Shown: positions 1-10,798 of the stretch, piece after piece
Position numbering within the stretch: position 1 is the stretch's first letter
Layout: every line of letters starts with the position of its first letter
DNA from: Haliclona indistincta
Taxonomy: Eukaryota > Porifera > Demospongiae > Haplosclerida > Chalinidae
Length of the DNA: 64,000 nt
Reading direction: 5' to 3'
Assembly: GCA_964017065.1 (NCBI GenBank)
Contig: OZ024787.1
Coordinates: 4,327,569 to 4,391,568, forward strand
The notes under the pieces: model-generated
Seen by the model: only the letters and a program-made list of their open reading frames with translations
Database searches by the model: none
Told to the model about the DNA's origin: nothing
Program-made: the position numbers and the translations under genes

Positions 1-16
1 CTTCACGACAGTCAAC

Positions 17-997
17 TCATTGTACAAATAGTTCAATCACTTCAAGAGGAGTATCTTCATTGTCAGTATTTTGGTCCCCGCACACTCTCAGTTCAATGTC
101 CTCTGTGGTGGTCTCACTGAGTGTCTTGTTGAACCATGGCATGTTGGGGTGAGTACAGCAGGGAGCCTCCACACCAGGACATTGCTGTCCATCCCACAGT
201 GTGTCATTAGAGTAAAGGGTTGAGTAATCACAGCAAGTTTTATCATTGTCACCAGTCTCACAGTAGTAGTCACTACCAACAAACAGAGGAGGAACAACAC
301 TACTATTAGTATTGCAGGGACAATCAGTTTCAGGATATCCTGGAAACATAAGATTCAATCCATTAGCATAAGTCCAGATGTGTTTGCGAGGAGCACCACC
401 ATATGTGATGGATACACCATCAACATATACACTGTCAATTGTTTGTGAAGGATTTTGATAATATTTTTCAAAAGCATTTTGTGTACCACGTTGATAGCCT
501 CGTAGTTGTCCACACACTTGAGAGTAGTTCAGTCCTAGTGTGGAGAACACTGTGCTCTGACATCCTGCAGGACCATTCCGGCCACAGAGAGTCTGTCCTG
601 AGAAGTTTGTCTGTGTCAGTCCCTGAGGGCAGGTGGCACCAGACTGTGACATGTTGACATAGGCCACTCTCGTCCAGCCTCCCTCTCCTCCACAGTTGGT
701 CCCCTCCATGTCACAGTAGACCTGCACTAGTGAACAATTGGGAACAAGTATCTGGTAGTAGCTTGAGAGAGCTGATGGGAAGCAGTGAAGAATCTCTTGA
801 CAAGATCTGTTTTTGCAACCATGAAGGTCCAACTGCTGCTGTACTTGCCTAAGAGCCTCTGCCAACAGTGGATCTTCATCATACTGGCTGCATTCGTAGG
901 ATACTATAGCAGGATAGGTGATGGTGGTTAGCTCACTTACTACACCACCAACCAGTAGCAATAGAGAGAACAACACACTGGCTGATTTGGCTGTCAT
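17..997 (-). CDS. Secreted fibrinogen-like (FReD-related) protein
   Basis: Single-exon frame of 326 residues if translation starts at the ATG ending at 997. I prefer that start because it begins a clear signal peptide (MTAKSASVLFSLLLLVGG, then VVS). The frame stays open upstream to 1114 (ATG at 1111). After the signal, a segment with SCQEI and then VQVYCDMEG and GGWTRVAYVNM matches the N-terminal part of fibrinogen-type domains in sponge and cnidarian secreted proteins. Many cysteines, several N-glycosylation sequons and a Cys-rich C-terminal half (CETGDNDKTCCD) indicate an extracellular protein. Later blocks such as YVDGVSITYGGAPRKHIWT are typical of this invertebrate group. A lectin or adhesion role is family-based inference. 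It is divergent to POLD2. No introns are needed. Confidence 0.75.
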   Translation of the reverse strand: MTAKSASVLFSLLLLVGGVVSELTTITYPAIVSYECSQYDEDPLLAEALRQVQQQLDLHGCKNRSCQEILHCFPSALSSYYQILVPNCSLVQVYCDMEGTNCGGEGGWTRVAYVNMSQSGATCPQGLTQTNFSGQTLCGRNGPAGCQSTVFSTLGLNYSQVCGQLRGYQRGTQNAFEKYYQNPSQTIDSVYVDGVSITYGGAPRKHIWTYANGLNLMFPGYPETDCPCNTNSSVVPPLFVGSDYYCETGDNDKTCCDYSTLYSNDTLWDGQQCPGVEAPCCTHPNMPWFNKTLSETTTEDIELRVCGDQNTDNEDTPLEVIELFVQ

Positions 998-1983
998 TTC
1001 TAGATCCAATCGTGATGTACTGATAGTACACACATGTTTTGGCATGTTTGAGTCAGAAAAATGCAAATTCAAAGGACGACACAATGACTGGAGTACCAAA
1101 AAATACAGCATCAATGATGAAAAGGACAGTATACGAATTGACTCAATAAAGCACTATTGGTATGCAAATTATTATGTTAGAGGAAATTGCTGCAACGTCA
1201 TATTGCAACCTATTTTATCCAGCCAAACCAGGTTGAGCCAAACCATCCTTTTCACCATAATGGACCTCACAGTTTTGCAGATAGTCCCCCAGCCCTGATT
1301 TTTCCTTGTCGTGCTGTACTTTTGAGCAATCCGCACAACTGTTGAGATGGATACTCAGTTAGTTCAATAGTGGGATAACCCAATGATAAACTAGAGTTCA
1401 GTGAACGCCCTGGCGCTGCAGTACGCGTTTAATTATACGTGTTCGCTCAGTCTCACAATTGTGGGCACACCCACTTACCGGAATGTTCTAATCAGCGATG
1501 TTGCTAATAGGAATACATGACCATATATATAGCACACGACTGAATTCTTTCTCGACTTCGCAGGTATCTTTCAATATTCAACAACCAAGCTGTTGAGAGC
1601 TATTTCATGACAATCTTCGAGCAGTAAGGCAGTAAACAGCTGCGTTTTTTGTACACACACACACACATAAAAATTATATATAAACATAATAGACGAACCC
1701 AAACGCTTAACCCTCTGGCACCTACACGGTCAGGGTAACAACTCATTATCAACCATTAGAGGTATAATAATAACGTGTTTACACTACGCGTTAGAATCAA
1801 GCTAGGCCGACCCAGTTTCAAATCTCTGACAGTATGGACGCAACTGAACTGCACCATCGCGGCACCCCAACCCTAGGTGGGGTTGTGTCGCAACTTTGAT
1901 CATAACGTGTGGCATGGTTCAACTCAGTTCCCAACACGCAGTGTACACTAAGTACATGTGTTAGAGTCTTTGTATCACTGCAG
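998..1983. other. Intergenic / 5' region between fibrinogen-like gene and POLD2
   Basis: Divergent intergenic stretch. I looked for the missing POLD2 N-terminal exons here in all frames and saw no convincing match, only one phase-compatible candidate exon (listed separately). A short CA run lies near 1655 and an AT-rich patch near 1670-1700. No transposon ends recognised. Confidence 0.5.
1834..1876 (+). other. Candidate first coding exon of POLD2
   Basis: An ATG at 1834 opens 14 codons plus one base, then an AG|GTGGGG donor at 1877. The phase joins exactly to the exon at 1984 (1 + 2 bases). The encoded peptide does not resemble the conserved N-terminus of POLD2, so this is only a phase-compatible guess. 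An upstream exon beyond the fibrinogen-like gene, or true loss of the N-terminus, is equally possible. Confidence 0.2.
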
Positions 1984-3811
1984 GTGATGATGTGATGATC
2001 AGAGAACTGAAGGAGGTCAAGACCAATGAGAGATGCTGTGTGATAGGTACTCTGTTCAAGAAGATGGACCTTCAGCCCAGCATACTGAAGGAGATCAGTG
2101 ATGTGGTAAGAAAACCTTTATTATTCCATTGCACATTTGTGTACCCTTCCTTCTCTACCTTCCTCACTGATCACTCTCTCGTTTCTTTCTCTCTCTCTTC
2201 CTCCTTTTCTCTTTCTTTTTCTCCCTTCCTTCCTCCCTCTCCCCCTTCTCTCTCTCTCTCTCTTTCTCTCTCCCCAGCATCATTTACTGCCTCAGCCACC
2301 AAGACCAAAGTATATCTCTGTCACTGATGAGCTCATTCTCGAGGACAAGGTACAGCGAGTAGCACTGTGTGGTAACATACCTACCAAGACACTGGTCACA
2401 GGTGAGGGAAGAATATAGGGTTGGACTAGCATAGAGATTTGGACATAAACTATTCTCTCACTCACTATTTCACTAAGACCCCGAATTCACTGATTGACTT
2501 ACTCAATAACTCACTCACTCACTTAATCATTCATTCATTCATTCATTCACTCACTTACTCACCCACTCACTCACCCACCCACCCACTCACCCATTCGTTC
2601 TTTCAGGTGTGGTCATAGCTGTGTTGGGCTCAGAGAATAACAGTGGAAAATTTGAAGTTGATAGCTACTGCTTTGCAGGTCTTCCTAAACAATCAGCCAC
2701 ACCCTCTCGTGTGTTGATACCTGATACTGACAGAACTAAGGATAGGTGAGTGAGTAGCTATTGCACGATGACGATCGTTCCTTTTTTCTTTGTGTGTAGA
2801 TATGTGATGCTACTGTCCGGACTAAATGTAGGGTCTCCGTGGTGTAATCAACTAGCGATACAGATGATGGTTGACTATGCATCTGGACAGCTCTGTGGTC
2901 CCCAGGTGAGAGTGTGTGTGTGTACTGTCATGTGTCACATACACACAAAAGAGAAACTTGACCATAGAATGTCAGAAAAGGAAAACGCAACATTTGCGAG
3001 GAGAACAATTCATGAAAAGCATTCAAAATTTTCAAATCAAAGTCCTGCAAAATTACAAAAGGAAATTTTTGTTTCACAAAAAAATAGCGGCCCAACATAC
3101 AAGTTTGCTAGAAAGCCTGTGCACTAAATGAGTTAAGTAAGTGTTGTCCAGCTACCTCAACCTCACTAAAACATGTCGTGCATGTGGTTCCTGAAGTCTC
3201 ATTTCAACTTTGTAATTACACACTCACTCACTCACCCACTCTCTCACTCACTCACTCACCCACTCACTCACTCACCCACTCACCCACTCTCTCTCTCACA
3301 CTCACTCACTGTATGTACTCCTCCACAGGACCAAGAGGCACAATCTAACATCGCTATGGTGATCATAGCAGGTAACTCAATTTCTGACAAACCTGAAAAA
3401 CCCACAGCAACACAACCAACTAGAGTAAGCTAGACCCATCCATTTCATAACTACTGCTGTACTTGTGAATGTTTTGTTCAGACCAAGTATCATTCTCGTA
3501 ACTACACTGCTGACACTGTGAGTGCTGTACGAGAGTTTGATGGAGTACTAGCTCAATTAACGGTGAGCACAAAATAATAATGCATATGTTCACATTAAGT
3601 CATGTGTTGTTCTCTTTCTCTCTCTGTTCTTCCTCCACTGGTTTCGGTCCTCCCTCTCTTCCTCCCTCCGGACCCTCTCACTCACTTTTCTCTCTCTCCT
3701 TCCATCTCTTCTTCTATCTCTTCCTCCGGACCCTCCCCCTCTTGCTCACTTTTCTCTCGCTCTCTCTCCTCCCTCCGGGCCCTCTCGCTCATTTTTCTCT
3801 CTCTCTCCTCC

Positions 3812-3852
<41 letters not shown>

Positions 3853-5322
3853 TCTTTCAGAGCTGTGTTCCAGTATATCTAATGCCTGGGTCACACGACC
3901 CCACTAACCACCACTTACCACAACAGCCTCTTCATGAGTGCATGTTCCCACTAGCTAGCAAGCACAGCAACCTCTGCCGGACTACCAATCCTCTCAAGAT
4001 GGAGGTTGATGGACTCAAGTGAGCTGGTTATACAACAAAAGCATTTGATTTGTCCCTCTCATCATTCTGTAGAGTGCTGGGCACGTCGGGGGAGAATATT
4101 GATGACATGTTCAAGTTCTCTGAGGGCAACGATAGATTAGCACTGCTGAAGGGAACACTAGAATGGAACCATATCACACCCACTGCACCTGATACACTCA
4201 GTGAGTGGGAGGGGTTAGTGGGTGTGGCTAGGACAAATGGGATAGTGTGTTAGAACTTTGGGCATTTTAGACATTCACAAAAATAAATGTGTTCTATGTA
4301 TTATCAGGAGCATATCATTTCAAGGAGCGTACTACTTCAAATAGCATGGTGGTAATAACACAAGATATTTCCACTGCTCTGTGTGTTGGAAACATGTCAC
4401 ACTAGTTTGTTGTTATTGTCCACAGGTTGTTATCCTTACAGTAGTCAAGAGCCATTCGTTATTGATGAGTGTCCTCATATCTACTTCGCTGGTAACCAAC
4501 CATCATACCAATCAAAGAGACTAACAACTGATGGTAATAGCTTTCACTCACCATGATTAATACCGTATTCCGTATTTCTTCTAACGATTCGGTACCTCCT
4601 ATTTTTCGGCAACTTGTAGCTGAAATGCGTACTAAACCTCCAAATTTCGGCAAGCACTTTGGTTCTTGATCATAGTAAGCCAACAGCCCGTCGTGAAAAG
4701 TCCTGTACTTCATGGAAAAGACCTGTAGACGCGTTCTCGTTCAAAACACGTGCTCGCCGCCACACCCCAATTATTTTTTTGGTGCTTCTGGAACTTCTGC
4801 CACAATTACTTCCAAATATTGGGCAAGTAAATCTGAAATTATTTATTTTGCGCCGAATTTTTTAGAAGAAATACGGTATTGGGTATTTTTAGAGGTTTAG
4901 AAAATCTTTTACTGCATGCCCAAAATTCAATTAAAAGGGAGAGAAAAGAGACCCCAGAATTGAGCAGTGTTTTCAAATTTTCTAACAGGGGCCAATTATG
5001 GTTCCTGTTACAAATTAGCTTGCCGTTGTATTTCTTGTGTTGTCTCTTTTCAGATGGTGTCAACTGTCTGCTGGTAGCAGTACCGAACTTTGACCTTCGG
5101 CACAGTTGTGTGATGGTCAACATAGATCGACTGGAGTGTCATGAGGTCACCTTCACCTCCTCCCTCACACCATCACGACCCAACCCAGACCTGGAGCAAC
5201 TGCTGAACGAAGAGAAGAACAGACAATCGCAGGACACTGAGATGAACAGCAATGGAGGAGAGGAGGGCAATGAAGTGATGGAGAACTTGATGGGAGAATC
5301 AGACGATGATATGGACTTGTAG
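1984..5322 (+). CDS. POLD2: DNA polymerase delta subunit 2 (p50), 5' end not found
   Basis: Small (B-family accessory) subunit of replicative DNA polymerase delta, needed for holoenzyme assembly in the nucleus. Ten exons: 1984-2105, 2278-2401, 2607-2745, 2800-2905, 3329-3424, 3482-3562, 3861-4018, 4073-4200, 4426-4533, 5054-5322. They join in frame to 442 residues with GT-AG introns. Family landmarks in order: [122 protein letters not shown]. The inactive phosphoesterase and OB regions are present, but roughly 70 N-terminal residues of the usual ~470 are not seen. The C-terminus carries an acidic tail (GGEEGNE to SDDDMDL) longer than in vertebrates. The last intron contains a MITE. Exons 8-10 are duplicated at 10799-11837. 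Confidence 0.92.
2455..2604 (+). repeat. CACT/CATT microsatellite in POLD2 intron
   Basis: Pyrimidine-rich tetranucleotide array (CACT, CATT, CACC variants) directly upstream of the AG acceptor at 2605-2606. Similar arrays precede the acceptors at 3327 (CACT/CTCT) and 3859 (CT/CCTCCCT). Confidence 0.85.
3219..3310 (+). repeat. CACT microsatellite in POLD2 intron
   Basis: Imperfect CACTCACT array with CACC variants, ending about 17 bases before the acceptor of the exon at 3329. Confidence 0.85.
3605..3858 (+). repeat. CT-rich low-complexity tract in POLD2 intron
   Basis: Long polypyrimidine stretch (CT, CCT and CTTTCT units) leading straight into the acceptor before 3861. Most open frames here are low-complexity Ser/Leu or Arg/Glu shadows. 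It acts as, or has expanded from, the splice-site polypyrimidine tract. Confidence 0.85.
4563..4876. mobile_element. Tc1/mariner-like MITE in last POLD2 intron
   Basis: About 314 bp with inverted ends: CCGTAT...TATTTCTTCT on the left and AGAAGAAATACGG on the right, flanked by TA on both sides. The left end has an internal partial duplication of the CCGTAT motif. The equivalent intron of the duplicated POLD2 segment (11280-11568) lacks these ends, so it acts as an approximate empty site. No transposase ORF. Confidence 0.65.
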
Positions 5323-5686
5323 TTGTAGTCAATTTTATGATGTAGATATAATTTAAAATGCATACCAGATTATAAGAAGTGCACTTTATTACACACTACC
5401 AACGCAGTAAGATAAGGCAGCTGGTATAGCACCAGTGTACACGATGCCCTTTTAAAAACAAAATTCTTGTGGGAAGTTTTAATTGACCACCGCGCCTCGT
5501 GCTCCTGATTCTGAAGGAAAATGTCGCAGGGGGCAGAAAGGATCAATGTGGAGGGAGGCGAACGTACTCCTCTCAATTCCGATAGTACCAATCGTCAATT
5601 AGGTTCAAATCGCATTACTAGAGCTAGTCCATAGTATTATCACTAAGGTAATAATCTGTTCTATTTTCAAAGATGAGTTTGACACA
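5323..5686 (+). other. POLD2 3' region / intergenic
   Basis: Between the POLD2 stop and the tetraspanin ATG. The first ~110 bases are duplicated after the POLD2 pseudogene (to about 11940), so they belonged to the duplicated block. No other feature seen. Confidence 0.5.
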
Positions 5687-8600
5687 ATGCGTGGAAAGTT
5701 GAAGAAAGCGTATGGGGCAGAGTTCGATGTATATTTCATGTTAGCTGTTCAATTGGTAAGTTGCTGTGTCGGTGCCTCGTTTTTATTTTTATGTCTATAC
5801 TTCGTGTGTGCAGACTTTGCTACCTGGTATACCATTGATAATAACTGGGATATGGGCGCTAGTAAGATGGCTACTGCTGTCCTCTCTCTAGTACACTGCC
5901 ATGCACATTTTTTGTAGGTCCAGTGCACAGTGTTCTTTCCGATCACAGCTCAGATTGACATCATTGTAATGTCGGCTCTGATCATTGTCTTTGGTGTGAT
6001 TGTGATTGTTCTCACCTTTGCATTCATGTCTTACGTGTGCTGTGAGAAACCTTCAGTCCGCTCTAACCTGTGTTGTGACCTCTCAAAAGTATGATAATAT
6101 ATTTATACTAAATAATTATTACTAAAATACTTATCTTTCTGCAGCCTCTGTTTGTCTTGCTCTTTTTCTCTGCATTGTTACTATCTCTCGGTATTACAGC
6201 GCTTGTTCTGAACCCTATAGCGTGAGTGATATCTTCAGTGAGCTGAGTGATACCATGTCTGTTTAGAACCTAAACAGCTTAGTTATCTAGGGGCAGACGG
6301 ATCCTTTTTCTATCAGCTTTAGTCGCCGAGTTATGTGTACACACACACTTGAAAAGTTTGTCAAAGCTAATTTTTGAGTGTATGTGTGAACATAACTCGG
6401 CGACTAAAGCTGATATCAAAAAGGATCCATCTTTCCCTAGATAACTAAGCTGTCTAGCTGCATGCCAAGTCTCATCATGTTACAGAATGCCCACAACGAG
6501 ATTTTCGATTTCATAGTCGACGAAGCTGCTTGTTGCTTCAAGCACTTCGTAACGCACTACGGTAGTGTGTCTAGCCATCGATTTTGCAAAACGACAAAGT
6601 GCAGTCTTTGCTCTGACTGGATATGCAATGCTTTGTTAGGCCAAACCAACACGCGCGATGCTACAAGTGTTTTTTTTTCATGCAACCATTTCTGCTTGCT
6701 CGTGAGTGGGCGTGGTGTATCCCATAACCTTAATCATAGATTTATGAGACTATGTAATTGGGATCGGAAACGATGGTGTGATATCAACAGCAACGCATAC
6801 AAGCCTCGATCGTGAAGCACTCCGTGTCCGATTGTAAGCGCTGATTTTTGTGACTCGTTTGCTGGAAGCTCAAGGCACTTCAAGAAATCCAGCCAGCTTT
6901 TCAGACTCAATACGCTCTCTTCTCGGTAATGGTAAACAGTTTAAAACAGAGATTTTTGCATGCAGTTTTTCATCTCCAAACAAACAGCACGTTTGCAAGG
7001 ATTCCTCCTGTGAGTTACTATAGCTTCTGGTGGTTTACTTGGTTGTTTCTACTCAATGCCTGCTGTATACAGTAGTGTAGTAGTATTTGGCTGCATTATC
7101 AATTTGTGTTGAACAAAATATAGTATCATGCTGTCATTACTTAGTCGATTCATGGGAATGCTTTTTGGGACAATACCAAGCAACTGGAAGCCTTGCATTT
7201 AAAAGATCGGCAATTGTTCCATACAACTGAATGGGTACTGTAGTACCATTGATACATTTGTTTGTGGCATTCAGTGTGCCTGTGAAATATCAGCTTTCTT
7301 GTTCGTTTCAAGGCATAAAGGCCTGTTACAGTACGAAAAATCACTCAAGCTTCTATCAGCTCACAAACAAGCATCTCTGACATGTGAAGCTAATTCACAC
7401 AACATCTGCTGTGTGTGTAGGTGTCTCCTTTGAGCGTTTGACGGTTGCTGTACAGCTGACAGCCATATTGCTAGTTCACCCTAACAACGGATGCGGAGTG
7501 TTTCAATGCAATGTTTTGTTTCCTATCCCGGGTACGTAGTCTCATAAATCTATGCCTTAAGGTGGTGTGTAACAAGTCACTATGAATGCTAATTAATTGC
7601 CATGCGGTGCAAAACACATTGTGTACTTCAACAGCAACTTATACAGCGATACCTGCAAAGCGCTGAGTGCAAGTGATCTTGGGAATGCTGTAGAATTTTT
7701 CACACCAGCTTTTTGGCATGCAACAATAGCAGGCCTATAAAAGCGTTATTCTTTAAGCCAAGGACATTGTCGGGGACTGATAAGGCCCTATTTCACTATT
7801 TATTGTTGATGAAAGGTAATTTTGCTAGTGTATTTACTGAGTAAAAGGCCTTGTCAGTCCCTCCACAAATTGTTTAGTTACAAGTAGCTAGGTACCAATA
7901 GCTAAAACCAAAATTAATTGCTACACGGAAACGTGTAAAATTCTGTATTTTTCCTCACATAACATTTATTGTGTAGCCCGCCCTTATAATGATATTCATA
8001 ATGCATGGACAATTGTTAAGATTTTCTGTGTACACATTGGCAAGTTTCTTGCCTGTTTTTTGCTGGTGTAGTTCTTTCTTGTTGTGTTATTGAAATCTTT
8101 ATTGGTTTCAGTCAGAGTATTGAAATTAGTGCCAACAGTTCATTATTCACCATCCATGACTCTCAAGTAGCCAGGGATACTTGGAATACTGCTCAAAGCA
8201 CAGTGAGTGCATGGATTGCATAACAATAATCAGAATGGTTGTGATCATTACTATCACAGCTAAAATGTTGTGGAGCAATGAATTTCACTGATTATGAACA
8301 AGTTTTCAACAACTACTCTGTACCAGTCTCTTGCTGTAACACCACCAACCCACTGGTCAATGAGACAACATGTCCAGATATTGTCATGAACCCTTTCATG
8401 ACCACTGATCACGAGCTAATATACACCGAGGTACTGCATCATTGCAGTGTTATAACAATATCCACCTCCTCTTATCTTACTGCAGGGTTGTGTTCCTCAG
8501 TTAGTGTCTTACTTTCATTACATTCATACTGTTGTTGGCGCAGTTACCATCACTTTTGGGGTAGTACTAGCAATTTATGCATGTTTAATATATTCACATG

Positions 8601-8689
8601 CAACAGAACGATATGACAAATACTTAAAAGGACAGAATCACATGTCTAAGTGGCGAAAATTGATTAAAAGAAATGTCGCTGCCAATTAA
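5687..8689 (+). CDS. Tetraspanin family membrane protein
   Basis: Seven exons: 5687-5755, 5814-5861, 5918-6088, 6145-6221, 8112-8202, 8260-8430, 8486-8689, in compatible phases, giving 276 residues. A continuous frame from 5687 to 5917 is misleading: splicing the 58- and 56-base introns gives a much better first transmembrane helix (TLLPGIPLIITGIWAL). Helix 2 is around IIVMSALIIVFGVIVIVLT, helix 3 PLFVLLFFSALLLSLGITAL, helix 4 near the C-terminus (VVGAVTITFGVVLAIYACL). The large extracellular loop has the diagnostic LKCCG, then PVSCCN, then a Cys just before helix 4 (GCVPQ), plus sequons. Tetraspanins organise membrane microdomains with integrins and other partners. Intron 4 (6222-8111) is long and full of inverted repeats. 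The exact family member cannot be assigned. Confidence 0.9.
6274..6454. mobile_element. Hairpin MITE in tetraspanin intron
   Basis: Imperfect inverted repeat of about 75-base arms. The left arm starts ACAGCTTAGTTATCTAGG and the right arm ends with its complement. Arms share CAGCTTTAGTCGCCGAGTTATG. The loop is near 6345-6380. No coding capacity and no clear target duplication. Confidence 0.6.
6724..7563. mobile_element. Possible TIR element in tetraspanin intron
   Basis: Imperfect inverted repeats of ~38 bases at 6724-6761 and 7524-7563 share the block TAGTCTCATAAATCTATG. They enclose ~760 bases with no recognised gene. The relationship could be a decayed non-autonomous element or an accidental foldback. 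Confidence 0.35.
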
Positions 8690-8754
8690 TGTACCAGATA
8701 GGAACAGTAATGGTATTTTCTTTTAGTTACAATTTTGGTGAAACAATTGTAATA

Positions 8755-8862
8755 TTAGTATGATCATTTGTATATTAGTATGATCAATTGTATTTTAGTA
8801 TGATCATTTGTATTTTAGTATGATCATTTGTATATTAGTATGATCATTTGTCATAATTTTAA
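8755..8862 (+). repeat. 20-bp AT-rich tandem repeat downstream of tetraspanin
   Basis: About five units of a 20-base motif (TAGTATGATCATTTGTATAT and variants), each holding the palindrome TGATCA. Confidence 0.85.
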
Positions 8863-8881
8863 AGTAAAGTAAAAAATCTTT

Positions 8882-8887
8882 AATAAA
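8882..8887 (+). promoter_or_regulatory. Candidate poly(A) signal of tetraspanin
   Basis: AATAAA about 190 bases after the stop codon, just beyond the 20-bp repeat. It also lies in an inverted-repeat arm, so function is uncertain. Confidence 0.4.
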
Positions 8888-9004
8888 AACGTGCTACTGA
8901 CAAATGCGGAATCCTCTTCCTATACCTTTTACAACCGCCAATTACTTCATCGGACTGTGTCTTCCAAACACAGCTACCTGCAGCTTATTTACAACTGTCA
9001 ACTA

Positions 9005-9194
9005 CCGTATAGCCGGTTATTTTCATGTGGATTTAATTTTTGAACGGCTGGTGCGGGTCGAAAATTAGATTTCTAAAAATTCTTTTTGCCAATTTAAAAA
9101 GTTATGTGACGTGGCTCTGTGACGAAAATTAGATCCAGCCAAAATTTGGCTAACGAAATAATTATTTGACCAGCGAAAAAAACCGGCTATACGG
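9005..9194. mobile_element. 190-bp Tc1/mariner-like MITE with TA target duplication
   Basis: Ends CCGTATAGCCGG and CCGGCTATACGG are perfect inverted repeats, flanked by TA on both sides. The element interrupts a minisatellite unit: removing it with one TA restores CAACTACTTCATCGG, matching neighbouring units. No coding capacity. Confidence 0.8.
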
Positions 9195-9465
9195 TACTTC
9201 ATCGGACTGCGTCCTCCTAAACACGGATACCTCTAGTTATTCACAACCGTCAATTACTTCATCGGACTGCGTCTTCCAAACACAGATACCTCTAGTTATT
9301 TACAACCGTCAATTACTCCATCGGACTGCGTCCTCCTTCAAGCCGCTGATGTAGGGATACTTGGGACTTTTACATTTGCAAGCATTATTCCATCTTGTTC
9401 CTTTCCTTTTTTAAGAGTCATCCCTACACTTTTCAGTTTTTTTTATTAAAGATTTTTTACTTTAC

Positions 9466-10798
9466 TTGTTCCCTGCTTGTTCCTGTTACTTTTTTGATCA
9501 CTATCAGTTTGAACTTATTAGTTGTATTCTATGTTGGATGTTATTTCATTTTTTACAACTCTGTGAGCAGTATATAGATACTGATGTGAACGTGCACAGC
9601 CCGGATCTTGAGAGTAAGGAGTGTGGTTTAAAATTAATGTTTAATATTACCGATCACAAGAATAATCATGAAAGGTTTAAAATTTCAAGTTCAGACATGA
9701 TTTGACAACATGATACTTGTTAGTATTATAATGGATGAAGAAGAGATCGACTACTGAGCACTAGTACTGACAATTCATGATGCTACGAGCATAAATAGTA
9801 GGAGCACGCCTAGTAGAATCTTGTTGATGTCAATATCACACTCACAGAGGCTTCTAGTCCTTTACAACTTACGATGCGTGTAGGAACCTTACTGTGCGTA
9901 GAATCTTGCCGCCGGTAAGCTGAGAATACAATGAGCTCACGAAGTTGTTCACGTCTGTGTAAGTCAGTTTTAACCCGCCATCTGAAGCTTTAACGAACAG
10001 ATCAGTGTTATTTAGGGTATAGTACTGGTCTAGACACATTTTAATACCTCTGGCTTGCGCGCTGAAGCGTCCAGAGCAGAGACAAAACGCAGTAGGGAGA
10101 TAGCTGCAAAACTGATGTACACATGTAGGCGGAGTTAATGATATGAAGCGACAAGAGGGTTAATTAATGAAGTCGCTAAGTCCAAAACGGTCCAAAAACC
10201 ATGTTTTTCAAGGATTACTCGCTTCTGGTAGTGTTTGATGCCTATCTAAGAAGTAAGTGCACTAACCCAGATATATACACATGCGATGGTGCAGGTTTGG
10301 TAGTGATTCGTTCACCCAGGACAGCGCTATGCTTGTGAAGAAAAATGAACTATTCGCGTGGGCGGCGATTTCAGTTTACCACTTTAGAAACGTCTGCCAG
10401 CTTTGCCAAAGGTATATCCATGCTCAGAACAATCGCCTGATCAATCCTAGATGTCTAGAATCTCGAGAAACGCTATAACAGCGAAGAGCTGCAAATGCTC
10501 TCTGTCTTGATTTTCGTCGTCAAGCAAGCAGTCCCGGCGACTTTCATAGACGTCCTACAAGCGCTTACACTTCAGAGTCACTTAAAGACAGTTAAAATGC
10601 AGTATAGATGTATAATAGTAGAGATATATGCGAAAACTCATTTTCACACATGAGTAGCCGCCATCTTAATTCGAGGTCATCCCTACATATCATTGCCGAT
10701 CGGCAATGATAATTAGTATGATCAAGACTAGAGTTCATAACTGAGAGTATCGAATACTCAATAACGCATGGCGCAATGTAAACAGCAGTCTCAGCAGT
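9466..10798. other. Unannotated intergenic DNA
   Basis: No recognisable gene. Short open frames show no family motif. A perfect 20-base palindrome TCATTGCCGATCGGCAATGA lies near 10689-10708 beside ATGTAGGGA in reverse; a related hairpin recurs in the EXOC3 last introns. Confidence 0.5.

Larger units (their letters stand above)
8862..9465. repeat. Inverted arms enclosing a ~60-bp minisatellite
   Basis: The block AAGTAAAAAATCTTTAATAA near 8868-8887 is inverted near 9436-9463. Between them, a unit of ~57-60 bases recurs (ATTACTTCATCGGACTG then GTCTTCCAAACACAG), at roughly 8940, 9197, 9254 and 9310. The array is interrupted by the MITE at 9005-9194. Confidence 0.6.

Noticed and set aside
5687..5917. 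Continuous 76-residue frame at the tetraspanin start
   Set aside because: It reads through two 56-58-base GT-AG introns. The spliced version gives a proper first transmembrane helix and keeps frame with all later exons.
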